A stretch of DNA of 64,000 nt. Origin: Mycolicibacterium sp. P9-22 (GTDB lineage Bacteria; Actinomycetota; Actinomycetes; Mycobacteriales; Mycobacteriaceae). The notes beneath the pieces were generated by a model. It did not search any database. It had not been told where the DNA came from and was given only the letters and a program-made list of their open reading frames with translations. The translations under genes were made by a program, and so were the position numbers. Location: assembly GCF_008329585.1 (NCBI RefSeq), contig NZ_NPKP01000001.1:558001-622000 (forward strand). Reading direction: 5' to 3'. Positions 35,801 to 43,909 of this stretch are shown one piece after another. Each line of letters starts with the position of its first letter. The stretch's first letter is position 1.

Positions 35801-37251
35801 TCGGCCTGGACAGCATCGTCGCGCTGTCGGTGGTGCAGGCGGTACGCCGGCGTGGCGTGTCGCTGCGGGCCCGGCTGATGCTGGAATGCAGCAGCATCCG
35901 CGAGCTGGCTGCCGCTATCGACACCGATGTCGAGGCCGAGCAGATCGAGGTCGAGGACACCGGCCCGATACCGCTGCTGCCCGCCGGGCACTGGCTGCTG
36001 GCCCATGGGGATTCGCGCCGGCTGGCGTCCACCGAGGCGATCCGGCTGCCCGGCGGCGTCACCCGCGAGCAGCTGGACACACTGCTGCGCAGCGTGATCG
36101 ACGGGCACGCGGCGCTGCACAGCCGGCTGGACCGCGCCGCAATGACCTTGGTCGATCACCCGGTGGTCGAGTTCCTCACCGAGGCCGCGGTATCGGGTGA
36201 CCTGACGGCTGCCGTCGCGCAGCACGCCGACACTGCGGTACAGCGGCTGGATCCCGACCGGGGTGCGATGTTCGACGCGGTGTGGCTGCACCATGACGGC
36301 GGCGCGGAGGTGCTGCTGCTCACCGCCCATGTGCTCGCCATGGACCCGGCCTCCTGGCACATCGTGCTCGGCGAGCTCGAAACCGGTTGGCATGCCGTGA
36401 CGGCCGGCCGAACGCCGGCCGTCGTGCGCGAGCACACCTCGCTGCGGCAGTGGTCGCGGCTGTTGGGCGAGCGTGCCCTCAAACTCGACACCTGCGATTT
36501 CTGGGAGCGTCAACTCGCCGGTGCGGATCCCGACATCGGCACCCGCCGGGTCCGTCCGGACACCGACCGCGCCGCCGATGCCGTGGTGTCGATGACCTTC
36601 GTCGGCCGTGCCGTCACCGCCCAGGTACTGGCCGCACCGGTCCCGGTGCCCGATGTGCTGGCCGCCGCGACGGCGCGCGCGCTGACCGCCTGGCGCCGGC
36701 TGCGCGGACAGGACACGCCCGCACCGCTTCTGGCGTTGGAGACCTACGGGCGCGCCGACGGCGTGGTCGCCGCCGAGCTTGCCGATGATTCCCGTCAGAT
36801 CGACACCGGTGACACGGTCGGGCTGCTCAGCGCGATCTACCCGGTGCGCCTGCAATCCGAGGATCTCCGCGGGGTCGCCGACGAGCTGGCCGCCATCCCC
36901 GGTGACGGTATCGACTACGCACTGCTGCGGTATCTGCGCGCAGATACCGCCGAACGGCTCGGTGCGCACAGCGATCCGCAGATCCTGCTCAACTACCTGG
37001 GCCGCATGCGTCAGGCGCCCGCCGGTTCGGCGCTGGCGCTGGACCGGGAACTGCTGACCCAGGTGTCCCGGATACCCGAACCCGATCTCGCGGTGCGCCA
37101 CGAGATCACGCTGAACGTGGCGATGGTCGACAAGGACGGATCGCCGGTCCTGGGAACGCAGTGGCGCACGCTGCCCGACATTCTTTCCGCCGACGACGTC
37201 GCCACGCTGCAGGCGCTCTGGCAGGACGCTCTACGAGAGGTGATTTCATGA
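32842..37251 (+). CDS. mbtF: Mycobactin NRPS MbtF (C-A-PCP-E-like)
   Basis: A 1469-residue synthetase thought to add the terminal lysine that cyclises to the cobactin ring. Order: condensation domain (HHIVIDGWS, about 141-149), adenylation domain (FTSGTTGKPKG, about 598-608), carrier Ser991 in GLDSIVAL, then a C-terminal epimerisation-like domain (about 1055-1469) with LLNYLGRM. In that domain the HHxxxDG motif reads HVLAMDP (His1163, Val1164), so the catalytic second His is lost and epimerisation is unlikely. It may serve cyclisation or release. ATG and stop both overlap neighbours by 4 nt. Confidence 0.9.
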   Translation: MSSPNPSIADVMALSPLQQGLYSLAGLTDSEAGADPYFIAMAADVEGDLDAGLLKSCAEAMLERHPNVRVSFFQGNLSRPVAIVPATFELPWQHIVADADEAAALEAEARRRPFDLGKGPSIRFLLVQMPQQTWRLVVIAHHIVIDGWSLPVFVSELIGLYRAGGDLTAIPPAPRPYRDYIGWLAARDAETSKQRWRTHLAGLDGPTLLTPALGGEAVAGLPTRTEVELDEKATSELIEAAKSRGVTVSTLFQIAWATILSAFTDRSDVVFGVTVSGRPDELSGVEAMVGLFINTVPLRIRLDPMQRVGTQCLALQREAAELRDHGYLSHTDLRAAGGIGELYDTLLVYENFPPGGLVGSGEFDLGSAVIRPAALESLSHFPVTIAAHPTHGRLTVLVETLDGALGLLNPQMLGQRVLVVVQRLLALWGRPMRELNVTLDGEVVTSEIVQTGGTAGGFHTAVAAVAAESPDEIALSWDPATASGFGDRSTLSYREFDAAADRLAADLQRRGVRTETPVPILLRRGPDYVVAMLAVLKAGGLIVPLDPGMPAERVREIIGQTGAELIVDDALLTDVTDAPDPAYRPAQVRPGQGAYIIFTSGTTGKPKGVIGTHSALLAYGADHVRNVLMPAQARLNRTLSIAHAWSFTFDAAWQPLVALLGGHRVHIVGDDVQRDAEALVATIGRFGLDMIDTTPSMFNQLRAAGLLSTVPLAVLALGGENIDTAAWQGIRAECERTGMRAHNCYGPTETTVEAVVAAIADNDQPCIGVPTDPMTAHVLDGWLRPVPAGVAGELYLTGGQLTRGYLGRAGETSGRFVADPVIPGARMYRTGDVVRRLEGGALQFLGRSDDQVKIRGFRVEPAEVAAALHRHPDVRHAHVAVRRHRSGPRLTAYVVSGVPVHELRRMLTTTLPRYLVPHHIIDVQAIPLTSHGKVDDAALAALDADRGAGRVDEFAAPATDTERVLAAVLGEQLEITAVDVDTDFLDLGLDSIVALSVVQAVRRRGVSLRARLMLECSSIRELAAAIDTDVEAEQIEVEDTGPIPLLPAGHWLLAHGDSRRLASTEAIRLPGGVTREQLDTLLRSVIDGHAALHSRLDRAAMTLVDHPVVEFLTEAAVSGDLTAAVAQHADTAVQRLDPDRGAMFDAVWLHHDGGAEVLLLTAHVLAMDPASWHIVLGELETGWHAVTAGRTPAVVREHTSLRQWSRLLGERALKLDTCDFWERQLAGADPDIGTRRVRPDTDRAADAVVSMTFVGRAVTAQVLAAPVPVPDVLAAATARALTAWRRLRGQDTPAPLLALETYGRADGVVAAELADDSRQIDTGDTVGLLSAIYPVRLQSEDLRGVADELAAIPGDGIDYALLRYLRADTAERLGAHSDPQILLNYLGRMRQAPAGSALALDRELLTQVSRIPEPDLAVRHEITLNVAMVDKDGSPVLGTQWRTLPDILSADDVATLQALWQDALREVIS

Positions 37252-38558
37252 CCCCGACCCTTGCCATCATCGGTGCCGGTGTGAAGGCGATCGCGGTGGC
37301 CGCCAAGGCCGCCGAGTTGCGCGCCATGGGCGTAGCGGCACCCGATGTGGTGGCGATCGAACGCACCGCGGTGGCCGCCAACTGGCAACCCGCCGGCGGC
37401 TGGACCGACGGGCAGCACCGGCTGGGCACCGGCCCGGAGAAGGACATCGGCTTCCCGTACCAGTCGGCGCTGGTGCCGCGGCGCAACGCCGAACTGGACC
37501 AGCGGATGATGGGGCACAGCTGGCAGTCCTACCTGATCTCGACCGGGCAGTTCGCCGAATGGATCGACCGCGGTCGGCCCGCCCCGGCGCACAAGCGCTG
37601 GAGCCAGTACCTGAAGTGGGTGGCCGACAACACCGGGATGACGGTTCGTCACGGTGAGGTGTCCGAGATCGGGCTGCAGTACGGCGATGACGGGGTGCGC
37701 TGGGAACTGGGCACCCGGGAGGGCGCCGTGCACGCCGACGCACTGATGGTCACCGGGCCCGGGCAGGCCGAGCGCTCGATCCTGCCGGGCAACCCACGTG
37801 TGCTGTCGATAGCCCAGTTCTGGCACCGCGCGGCCCAGCACGAGCTGATCGCGGCGGACCGGGTGGCGGTCATCGGCGGCGGCGAGACCGCCGGCACCAT
37901 GCTCGATGAGCTTTTCCGGCACCGGGTTTCGACGATCACGGTGATCTCGCCGCAGGTCACCCTGTTCACCCGCGGCGAGGGATTCTTCGAGAACGCGCTG
38001 TACTCCGATCCCATCCACTGGGCCGGTCTGACGCTGGCCGAGAAGCGCGACGCGATGAACCGCACCGACCGCGGGGTGTTCTCGGTGCGGGTGCAGGAGG
38101 CGCTGCTGGCCGATGACCGCATCCGGCATCTGCGCGGCCGGGTCGCGCACGCGGTGGCCCGCGACGAACGCATCCGGCTGACCCTGCAGACCGAGCGCGG
38201 CGGGGAGCGGCTGGAGACGGTGCACGGTTTCGACCTGGTGATCGACGGATCCGGCGCCAACGCAATGTGGTTCGTGCCGTTGCTGCGCCAGGACGCGCTG
38301 GACGTACTGGAGTTGGGGATGGGCAAGGCGCTCACCGCCGACAGCATCCAGGAGTCGATCGGCTACGACCTGTCGGTCAACGATGTCGAGCCCAAGCTGT
38401 TCCTGCCCGGTCTGGCCGGTCTGACCCAGGGCCCGGGCTTCCCGAACCTGAGCTGCCTGGGCCGGCTGTCCGACCGGGTGCTGGGGTCCGAGTTTTTCAC
38501 CAAGACGGCTTCAGCCGACAAGTCTGCGAGGAGAGCCGATGAGCAACAATCCGTTTGA
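37248..38558 (+). CDS. mbtG: Lysine N6-hydroxylase MbtG
   Basis: A 436-residue FAD/NADPH-dependent monooxygenase that hydroxylates the lysine side chain to give the hydroxamate iron ligands. The FAD-binding [12 protein letters not shown] is at the N-terminus and the NADPH motif VIGGGETAG near residue 210. A conserved block [17 protein letters not shown] closes the protein. ATG overlaps the mbtF stop by 4 nt. Its 3-prime end overlaps mbtH by 20 nt. Confidence 0.93.
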   Translation: MTPTLAIIGAGVKAIAVAAKAAELRAMGVAAPDVVAIERTAVAANWQPAGGWTDGQHRLGTGPEKDIGFPYQSALVPRRNAELDQRMMGHSWQSYLISTGQFAEWIDRGRPAPAHKRWSQYLKWVADNTGMTVRHGEVSEIGLQYGDDGVRWELGTREGAVHADALMVTGPGQAERSILPGNPRVLSIAQFWHRAAQHELIAADRVAVIGGGETAGTMLDELFRHRVSTITVISPQVTLFTRGEGFFENALYSDPIHWAGLTLAEKRDAMNRTDRGVFSVRVQEALLADDRIRHLRGRVAHAVARDERIRLTLQTERGGERLETVHGFDLVIDGSGANAMWFVPLLRQDALDVLELGMGKALTADSIQESIGYDLSVNDVEPKLFLPGLAGLTQGPGFPNLSCLGRLSDRVLGSEFFTKTASADKSARRADEQQSV

Positions 38559-38748
38559 TGACGAGGACGGGGTTTTCTTCGTCCTGGTGAACGACGAGGA
38601 GCAGCACAGCCTGTGGCCCGGGTTCGCCGAGGTACCCGCCGGGTGGCGGGTGGTGTTCGGTGAGAGCACCCGCGCGGACTGCTTGGCCTACGTCGAGGAG
38701 AACTGGTCGGACCTGCGGCCCAAGAGCCTGCGCGACGCCATGTCCTAA
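38539..38748 (+). CDS. mbtH: MbtH-like NRPS activator
   Basis: A 69-residue founding member of the MbtH family, small proteins that bind and stabilise NRPS adenylation domains. The signature is visible: [10 protein letters not shown], then PAGWRVVFG, and WSDLRPKSL at the end. It lies inside the last 20 nt of mbtG, so it is translationally coupled and made with MbtB, MbtE and MbtF. Its stop overlaps that of the convergent DUF559 gene by 4 nt; this is the last gene of the mbtB operon. Confidence 0.95.
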   Translation: MSNNPFDDEDGVFFVLVNDEEQHSLWPGFAEVPAGWRVVFGESTRADCLAYVEENWSDLRPKSLRDAMS

Positions 38749-39683
38749 CCCGCTTCTCGCCGAAACTGTATTCCGGACGGCGCGTACTCGAAATTTGGCT
38801 TCCTGATTACAGTTTCGGCGATGCGGGTGTGCATCTGGCCGTCCCATCCCCGGGCCCGCAGTGCACGGTAGGCGCGGTCGACGACGTCGGCGCCGTGGTC
38901 CTCCCTGATGACCTGGATGACGTTCCACCCCAACTCCCGCAGCTTCGGCAACACCCAGTGGTCCTTGACGTACTGCGGACGGCTGGTCTGATGTTGGTCA
39001 CCGTCGTACTCGAGCGCCACGTTGAACTCTTCCCAACCCACGTCGAGTGTCCGTAGGTGTCGTCCCCACCGGTCGACCACGACGATCTGCGTCGTCGGCC
39101 AGGGCAGGCCGGCGTCGATGCACATCAGCCGTAGCCGTGTCTCCTGAGGTGAAGCCGCCCCGCCGTCGACGAGCGGGAGAATCGCCTTGAGCCGCGCAAC
39201 CCCGCGCGCCCCGCGATAGGGCTCCGCGAGCGCCAGCACCTCGACGGGATCGAACGCGACCGCGCGCATCAGCGCGTCGAGCCGCGCCAGCGCCGGTCCA
39301 CGAGCCAGAAACCGCCCGAGATCCATGGCGGTACGTGCAGCAGAAGTGGCGGGAATGCCCGACAGGCATGTCATCTCGGCCGCGGCGAGTCGTTCATTGC
39401 GGACGACCAGACCGCGCGGCGGCCTGGTGCAATTCCAGATCAGCTCGATCGGAACGTCGGTGTCCACCCATTCGGCACCGTGCAATGCCGATGCGGCGAC
39501 GCCGGTCACCACGCCGTCACGGCGGGTCCACAGCCATGCTGCGGTGGTGCGATCCTGCAGAGTGAGGATCTGATTCTTCGGTGCGTGGATGTTCGGGAGG
39601 ATGGGGCGATGGTGATGCTGCAGCTCGTGACGGGTGAGGATGCCGGCCTCGAGCGCTTCACTGCCGATGACGATGTGCCCCAT
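38745..39683 (-). CDS. AbiEi/DUF559 family protein with Vsr-like nuclease domain (element 1)
   Basis: A 312-residue protein not recognised as a named gene. The N-terminal and middle parts resemble AbiEi-type antitoxin/regulator proteins ([13 protein letters not shown], then GVAASALHG). The C-terminal 110 residues are DUF559, a Vsr/PD-(D/E)XK-like fold: [19 protein letters not shown], then [19 protein letters not shown]. The same spacing (LD-x2-W...EYDG) occurs in the protein at 54940-55827. It is the only gene of an inverted-repeat-bounded element; a perfect palindrome lies 13 bp before the ATG. The last codons and stop run out through the left repeat into flanking DNA, overlapping the mbtH stop. 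Catalytic activity is unproven. Confidence 0.75.
   Translation of the reverse strand: MGHIVIGSEALEAGILTRHELQHHHRPILPNIHAPKNQILTLQDRTTAAWLWTRRDGVVTGVAASALHGAEWVDTDVPIELIWNCTRPPRGLVVRNERLAAAEMTCLSGIPATSAARTAMDLGRFLARGPALARLDALMRAVAFDPVEVLALAEPYRGARGVARLKAILPLVDGGAASPQETRLRLMCIDAGLPWPTTQIVVVDRWGRHLRTLDVGWEEFNVALEYDGDQHQTSRPQYVKDHWVLPKLRELGWNVIQVIREDHGADVVDRAYRALRARGWDGQMHTRIAETVIRKPNFEYAPSGIQFRREAG
38757..38821 (+). repeat. Left inverted repeat of element 1
   Basis: 65 bp. The outer 25 bp (38757-38781, beginning TCGCCGAAACTGTATTCCGG) are the exact reverse complement of 39755-39779. Within it, TCGCCGAAACTGTA (38757-38770) is complementary to TACAGTTTCGGCGA (38808-38821), a 14-bp stem with a 37-nt loop. 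The stem lies just past mbtH and could also end transcription from either side. Confidence 0.85.
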
Positions 39684-39696
39684 GGCGTGATCTTGG

Positions 39697-39712
39697 TTGT
39701 CGGCACCGACAA
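39697..39712. promoter_or_regulatory. Perfect palindrome upstream of the element 1 gene
   Basis: TTGTCGG-CA-CCGACAA (7-2-7) lies 13 bp upstream of the minus-strand ATG at 39683, just downstream of the likely transcription start. It is well placed for an autoregulatory operator, as AbiEi-type proteins are DNA-binding repressors. Confidence 0.45.
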
Positions 39713-39714
39713 GT

Positions 39715-39779
39715 GCGCCGAGACTGTACTGGTGATGGAAAAGGTCGAGTGAGGGCCGTCCGGAATACAGTTTCGGCGA
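39715..39779 (-). repeat. Right inverted repeat of element 1
   Basis: 65 bp, inverted relative to 38757-38821. The outer 25 bp are identical to the left end; the inner arm CGCCGAGACTGTA (39716-39728) is a slightly diverged copy and contains TACAGT, a TANNNT -10 for the DUF559 gene (39728-39723, minus strand). The outer arm overlaps the first codons of the DUF998 gene. Confidence 0.8.
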
Positions 39780-40366
39780 AAGAACGACTCGCGGCGGTGC
39801 TGTGGCTGCTCGCCGCCGCCGGGTATCTGGCGGCGGAGGCGTTCGCCGCGACCGCGCTGCCCGGGTACGGCTACGGCAGCGACTACATCAGCACCCTCGG
39901 TGATCCCGCCGTCTCGCCGCGGGCACCGTTGATGAACGCGGCGTTCGCCCTTCAGGGTGTGTGCTTCGCGGCGGCCGCGACGCTCGTCGCCGACAAACTG
40001 CCGAACCCGCGCAACCGGTGGTGGTTGCTGGTGTTCGGGATCGGCAACGGGGTGGGCAACGTGCTCGTCGCGTTGGTGCACAGCGGGCAGGGCAACCCCT
40101 GGCATGTCATCGGTGCGTTGCTGGCGATCGTCGGCGGAAACGGTGCCGCCCTCGCGGGATCTGCTCTGCTCACCTCGACGCCGTACCGGGTGGCCTCGAT
40201 CGCGCTGGGCGCCTTCGGCCTGCTGTGCCTGCTGATCGTGGGTATCGGGGTGGGTCCGGTCGGTCTCTGGGAACGCAGCAGCGTCTACCCGATCTTCGCC
40301 TGGCAGATCCTCACCGCGGTCGTGCTGCTGCGGGGTCAGACCGGCAGCGCGTCATCCATCTCATAG
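39749..40366 (+). CDS. DUF998-like integral membrane protein
   Basis: About 205 residues with five to six hydrophobic helices (LAAVLWLLAAAGYLAAEAF, FALQGVCFAAAATLVA, WWLLVFGIGNGVGNVLVALV and others). It resembles DUF998 membrane proteins of actinobacteria; function unknown. The start is uncertain. GTG 39749 begins in the right repeat of element 1, so the first ten or so residues ([11 protein letters not shown]) would be encoded by repeat DNA; GTG 39797 would avoid this. The 3-prime end overlaps the convergent small gene by 31 nt. Confidence 0.65.
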   Translation: MRAVRNTVSAKERLAAVLWLLAAAGYLAAEAFAATALPGYGYGSDYISTLGDPAVSPRAPLMNAAFALQGVCFAAAATLVADKLPNPRNRWWLLVFGIGNGVGNVLVALVHSGQGNPWHVIGALLAIVGGNGAALAGSALLTSTPYRVASIALGAFGLLCLLIVGIGVGPVGLWERSSVYPIFAWQILTAVVLLRGQTGSASSIS

Positions 40367-40644
40367 ACCCGGGCGTGTAGCACCGTCCGGTTGCGCAGCG
40401 CCGCCCGCACCGCGTGATGCACGCCCTCTTCCAGGTAGACATCGCCCTGCCAGCGCACCGCATGCGGGAACAGGTCGCCGTAGAAGGTCGAGTCCTCGGA
40501 CAGCAACCGGTCCAGGGCGAGCACCGTCGTGGTGGTCACCAACTCGTCGAGCCGGATCTGGCGCGGCGGGATCTGGGCCCACTGCCGGTAGGTCAGATTG
40601 TGTTCGGGATAGGGCTTGCCGTCGCGGACTCCTTTGAAGATCAC
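40336..40644 (-). CDS. Conserved mycobacterial protein of unknown function (Rv2375-like position)
   Basis: A 102-residue soluble, mostly polar protein with a GTG start (MIFKGVRDGKPYPEHNLTYR...). It has no membrane segment or recognised motif beyond a DUF-like pattern with LDELVTTTTVLALDRLLSED and YLEEGVHHAVRAAL. In M. tuberculosis a similar-sized gene, Rv2375, occupies this place between the mbt locus and hrcA. Function not assigned. Confidence 0.7.
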   Translation of the reverse strand: MIFKGVRDGKPYPEHNLTYRQWAQIPPRQIRLDELVTTTTVLALDRLLSEDSTFYGDLFPHAVRWQGDVYLEEGVHHAVRAALRNRTVLHARVYEMDDALPV

Positions 40645-40779
40645 CGGCGGGCTCCCATGCAGGTGAGGTTAACCGCAATCGACGCCCAATGTCGGCGAAG
40701 TGTTTGCCTGGGCAACGATGCCGAGGGGACCGTGCGCGGCGTGATCTGTGTCGCGGTGAATATGCGCTGCTGATCCCCG

Positions 40780-40785
40780 TAAAAT
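40780..40785 (+). promoter_or_regulatory. -10 element for hrcA-dnaJ2
   Basis: TAAAAT fits TANNNT and would start transcription near 40792, about 28 nt before hrcA. No CIRCE inverted repeat (TTAGCACTC-N9-GAGTGCTAA) was seen in 40645-40819, so HrcA does not obviously regulate its own promoter here. The rest of the gap shows no gene. Confidence 0.45.
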
Positions 40786-40819
40786 GGAAACAAACCAGAT
40801 GACCAAGGGCAGGTGAACA

Positions 40820-41851
40820 ATGGGTAGTGCGGACGATCGTCGCTTCGAGGTGTTGCGCGCCATCGTCGCCGACTTCGTCGCCACCAAGGAGCCCATCGGC
40901 TCCAAGACGCTCGTCGAACGCCATAACCTCGGTGTTTCGAGTGCCACGGTGCGCAACGACATGGCCGTCCTGGAGGCCGAGGGCTACATCGCCCAGCCGC
41001 ACACGAGTTCCGGGCGGGTGCCGACCGAGAAGGGCTACCGCGAGTTCGTCGACCGCCTCGATGACGTGAAGCCGATGTCCTCCAGCGAGCGCCGGGCCAT
41101 CATGTCGTTCCTGGAGTCCGGCGTCGACCTCGACGATGTGCTGCGCCGCGCGGTGCGCCTGCTCGCCCAGCTGACCCGCCAGGTCGCCATCATCCAGTAC
41201 CCCACGTTGTCCACCTCGACGGTGCGTCACCTCGAGGTCGTCGCACTGACGCCGGCCAAGCTGCTGCTGGTGGTCATCACCGACAGCGGGCGCGTCGACC
41301 AGAGGGTCGTCGAACTCGGCGACTCCATCGACGATCAGCAACTCGCTCAGCTGCGCGAACGCCTGGCTTCCGCGCTGGAAGGCAAACCGCTGTCGGCGGC
41401 GTCGGTGGCGGTCGCAGACCTGGCCAGCACGCTGGACGGTCACGGTGGTCTCGGCGACGCGGTGGGCCGGGCGGCGACCGTTCTGGTCGAGACGCTCGTC
41501 GAGCACACCGAGGAACGGCTGCTGCTCGGCGGCACCGCCAACCTCACCCGCAATACCGCCGACTTCGGTGGATCGCTGCGTTCGGTGCTCGAAGCGCTTG
41601 AGGAACAGGTCGTGGTGCTGCGGCTGCTCGCCGTGCAACAGCAGGCCGGTAAGGTCACGGTGCGTATCGGGCACGAGACCGAGGCCGAGCAGATGCTGGG
41701 AACATCGGTGGTGAGCACCACCTACGGCAGCTCGGGCAAGGTGTACGGCGGAATGGGCGTGGTCGGTCCCACCCGGATGGATTATCCGGGAACCATCGCG
41801 AACGTCGCCGCGGTTGCTCTCTACATAGGCGAAGTTCTGGGCACCCGATGA
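40820..41851 (+). CDS. hrcA: Heat-inducible transcription repressor HrcA
   Basis: A 343-residue repressor of class I heat-shock genes such as groES/groEL. The N-terminal winged helix includes [39 protein letters not shown] and [23 protein letters not shown]-like central domain follows and the C-terminus contains the conserved SYGSSGK-like [25 protein letters not shown] precedes the ATG. dnaJ2 follows after 39 bp. Confidence 0.95.
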   Translation: MGSADDRRFEVLRAIVADFVATKEPIGSKTLVERHNLGVSSATVRNDMAVLEAEGYIAQPHTSSGRVPTEKGYREFVDRLDDVKPMSSSERRAIMSFLESGVDLDDVLRRAVRLLAQLTRQVAIIQYPTLSTSTVRHLEVVALTPAKLLLVVITDSGRVDQRVVELGDSIDDQQLAQLRERLASALEGKPLSAASVAVADLASTLDGHGGLGDAVGRAATVLVETLVEHTEERLLLGGTANLTRNTADFGGSLRSVLEALEEQVVVLRLLAVQQQAGKVTVRIGHETEAEQMLGTSVVSTTYGSSGKVYGGMGVVGPTRMDYPGTIANVAAVALYIGEVLGTR

Positions 41852-41890
41852 GGGAATGCCGCCGACGGCGGCACGAGAGAGGTTTTTAGC

Positions 41891-43045
41891 GTGGCACGCG
41901 ATTATTACGGTCTGCTCGGCGTGAGCAAGGGCGCCAGTGATTCGGAGCTCAAGCGCGCCTACCGCAAGCTGGCCCGTGAACTGCATCCCGACGTGAATCC
42001 CGATGAGGCCGCCCAGGCGCGCTTCACCGAGATCCAGCTCGCCTACGAGGTGCTCTCCGATCCGGAGAAGCGCCGCATCGTCGACCTCGGCGGCGACCCA
42101 CTGGAGAGCGCGGGTGCGGGCGGCGGCGGTTTCTCCGGTGCCGGCTTCGGCGGGCTCGGCGACGTGTTCGAGGCGTTCTTCGGTGGCGGCGCGGGCTCGC
42201 GCGGACCCATCGGCCGGGTGCGACCGGGTTCGGACTCGCTGCTGCGGATGCGGCTGGACCTGACCGAGTGCGCGACCGGTGTCACCAAGCAGGTGGCCGT
42301 CGACACCGCGGTGCTGTGCGATCTGTGCCAGGGCAAGGGCACCCACGGCAACTCGGCGCCCAAGACCTGCGACACCTGCAAGGGTCATGGCGAGGTGCAG
42401 ACCGTGCAGCGTTCGCTGCTCGGCCAGGTGATGACCTCACGCCCGTGCCCGGTGTGCGGCGGCGTCGGCGAGGTCATCCCGGACCCGTGCCACCGCTGCG
42501 GCGGCGACGGCCGGGTGCAGGCCCGCCGCGAGATCAGCGTCAAGATCCCGGCCGGTGTCGGCGACGGTATGCGGGTGCGGCTGGCCGCCCAGGGCGAGGT
42601 CGGCCCCGGTGGCGGCCCGGCCGGTGACCTGTACGTCGAGGTGCACGAGCAGCCCCACGAGATCTTCGTCCGCGACGGCGATGACCTGCACTGCACGGTG
42701 TCGGTGCCGATGTTCGACGCCGCGCTGGGCACCTCGGTCACCGTCGACGCCATCATCGACGGCCCCACCGAACTGGTCATCCCGCCGGGGACCCAGCCCG
42801 GTGCGGTGACCACCCTGCGCGGGCACGGCATGCCGCATCTGCGCTCCGGCGTGCGCGGCAACCTGCACGCCCATATCGAGGTGCTGGTGCCGACCCGCCT
42901 CGACGCCACCGATTCGGAGTTGCTGCACAAGCTCAAGGAACACCGCCCCCGCGATGTGGCCGAGGTGAAGTCCAGCCGCGGCGGTGCCGGGGCGAACAAC
43001 GGCGGGCTGTTCAGCCGGCTGCGTGAGACGTTCTCGGGCCGCTAG
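41891..43045 (+). CDS. dnaJ2: Chaperone DnaJ2
   Basis: A 384-residue co-chaperone stimulating DnaK ATPase. The J domain (1-70) has HPD in [11 protein letters not shown] Gly/Phe-rich linker ([13 protein letters not shown]) follows. The zinc region has four CxxCxGxG repeats: [24 protein letters not shown] and CHRCGGDG. The C-terminal substrate domains are complete. GTG start at 41891 with GAGAGG upstream. It is the second gene of the hrcA-dnaJ2 unit. Confidence 0.95.
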   Translation: MARDYYGLLGVSKGASDSELKRAYRKLARELHPDVNPDEAAQARFTEIQLAYEVLSDPEKRRIVDLGGDPLESAGAGGGGFSGAGFGGLGDVFEAFFGGGAGSRGPIGRVRPGSDSLLRMRLDLTECATGVTKQVAVDTAVLCDLCQGKGTHGNSAPKTCDTCKGHGEVQTVQRSLLGQVMTSRPCPVCGGVGEVIPDPCHRCGGDGRVQARREISVKIPAGVGDGMRVRLAAQGEVGPGGGPAGDLYVEVHEQPHEIFVRDGDDLHCTVSVPMFDAALGTSVTVDAIIDGPTELVIPPGTQPGAVTTLRGHGMPHLRSGVRGNLHAHIEVLVPTRLDATDSELLHKLKEHRPRDVAEVKSSRGGAGANNGGLFSRLRETFSGR

Positions 43046-43084
43046 TTTGTTCGGCTTCCAGCGAGAAGCGGAGCGGGATCGCCC

Positions 43085-43828
43085 ATGAGTAGGGCGCTCT
43101 TCTACGTCGACGCGCTGCCCGGCGTGGGCGGAATCGCCGTTGTCGACGGTGACGAGGGATTCCACGCTTCCAACGTGCGCCGGATCCGGCCCGGTGAGGA
43201 ACTCGATCTGAGCGACGGCGCCGGGACCGTCGCGCACTGCGTCGTCGAGGAGGCCGTCAAGGGCCGGCTGTCGGCGCGGGTCCTCGACGTCATCGAGGTG
43301 CCCCGACCGGTGCCCACCGTGACAATCGCCCAGGCGCTGCCCAAATCCGAACGTTCGGAGCTGGCAATCGAATTGGCCACCGAGGCCGGTGCCGACGGCT
43401 TCCTGGCCTGGCAGGCCCAGCGCTGTGTGGCCCGCTGGGAATCGGCGGCCAAGGTCGACAAGGGGTTGCGGCGCTGGGAGGCGGTGGCCCGGTCGGCGGC
43501 CCGGCAGTCCAGGCGTGCCCACGTCCCCGAGATCGAGGCAATGGTGTCCACCGCGCAGTTGCTCACCCGGGTGCCGGCCGCGCTGACGCTGGTGCTGCAC
43601 GAGTCGGCGACGGTGCCGCTCGCCGATATCGGTCTGGCCGACGCGGCGGCGGTGCTGCTGGTGGTCGGTCCCGAGGGCGGGATCAGCGACGAGGAGTTGG
43701 GCGCACTCACCGGTGCCGGAGCCCGGACCGTGCGGCTGGGGCCGTCGGTGCTGCGCACCTCGACGGCCGCGGCGGTGGCACTCGGCGCGATCGGGGTGCT
43801 GACCGGCCGCTGGGACCTGACGAACTAA
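43085..43828 (+). CDS. rsmE: 16S rRNA m3U1498 methyltransferase RsmE
   Basis: A 247-residue SPOUT-class methyltransferase modifying U1498 of 16S rRNA. The N-terminal PUA-like part has [20 protein letters not shown]. The SAM-binding knot is visible at the end as [34 protein letters not shown]. This matches the gene at Rv2372c. ATG 43085 is 39 bp after dnaJ2. Confidence 0.92.
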   Translation: MSRALFYVDALPGVGGIAVVDGDEGFHASNVRRIRPGEELDLSDGAGTVAHCVVEEAVKGRLSARVLDVIEVPRPVPTVTIAQALPKSERSELAIELATEAGADGFLAWQAQRCVARWESAAKVDKGLRRWEAVARSAARQSRRAHVPEIEAMVSTAQLLTRVPAALTLVLHESATVPLADIGLADAAAVLLVVGPEGGISDEELGALTGAGARTVRLGPSVLRTSTAAAVALGAIGVLTGRWDLTN

Positions 43829-43831
43829 GCA

Positions 43832-43861
43832 TTGGGACAGGTCGGTGACCAGCGGTAAACT
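43832..43861 (+). promoter_or_regulatory. Candidate promoter for the phoH operon
   Basis: TTGGGA (43832-43837) and TAAACT (43856-43861) are separated by 18 bp and lie about 50 bp before the phoH start. Both hexamers are plausible sigma-A elements. The downstream genes phoH to era overlap and would share this promoter. Confidence 0.4.
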
Positions 43862-43909
43862 CGGTGGCACCATTTCAAGAGAGCACAGGAAGCAGGCACG
43901 AAACCGCAC

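Larger units (their letters stand above)
38757..39779. mobile_element. Single-gene inverted-repeat element 1 (DUF559)
   Basis: A 1023-bp unit between mbtH and a DUF998 gene. Its ends are 65-bp imperfect inverted repeats that align without gaps (51 of 65 matches; the outer 25 bp are identical). Each repeat begins and ends with inverted copies of TCGCCGAAACTGTA, so each end folds as a hairpin. One AbiEi/DUF559 gene lies inside. No target-site duplication is evident. The layout is repeated at 54787-55887 with different sequences. Mobility is inferred from structure only. Confidence 0.6.

Noticed and set aside
38747..39790. Target-site duplication flanking element 1
   Set aside because: Sequences just outside the repeats (ending CGCTTC and beginning AAGAACG) share no direct repeat; the same holds for element 2.
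40645..40819. CIRCE operator before hrcA
   Set aside because: No TTAGCACTC/GAGTGCTAA dyad is present.
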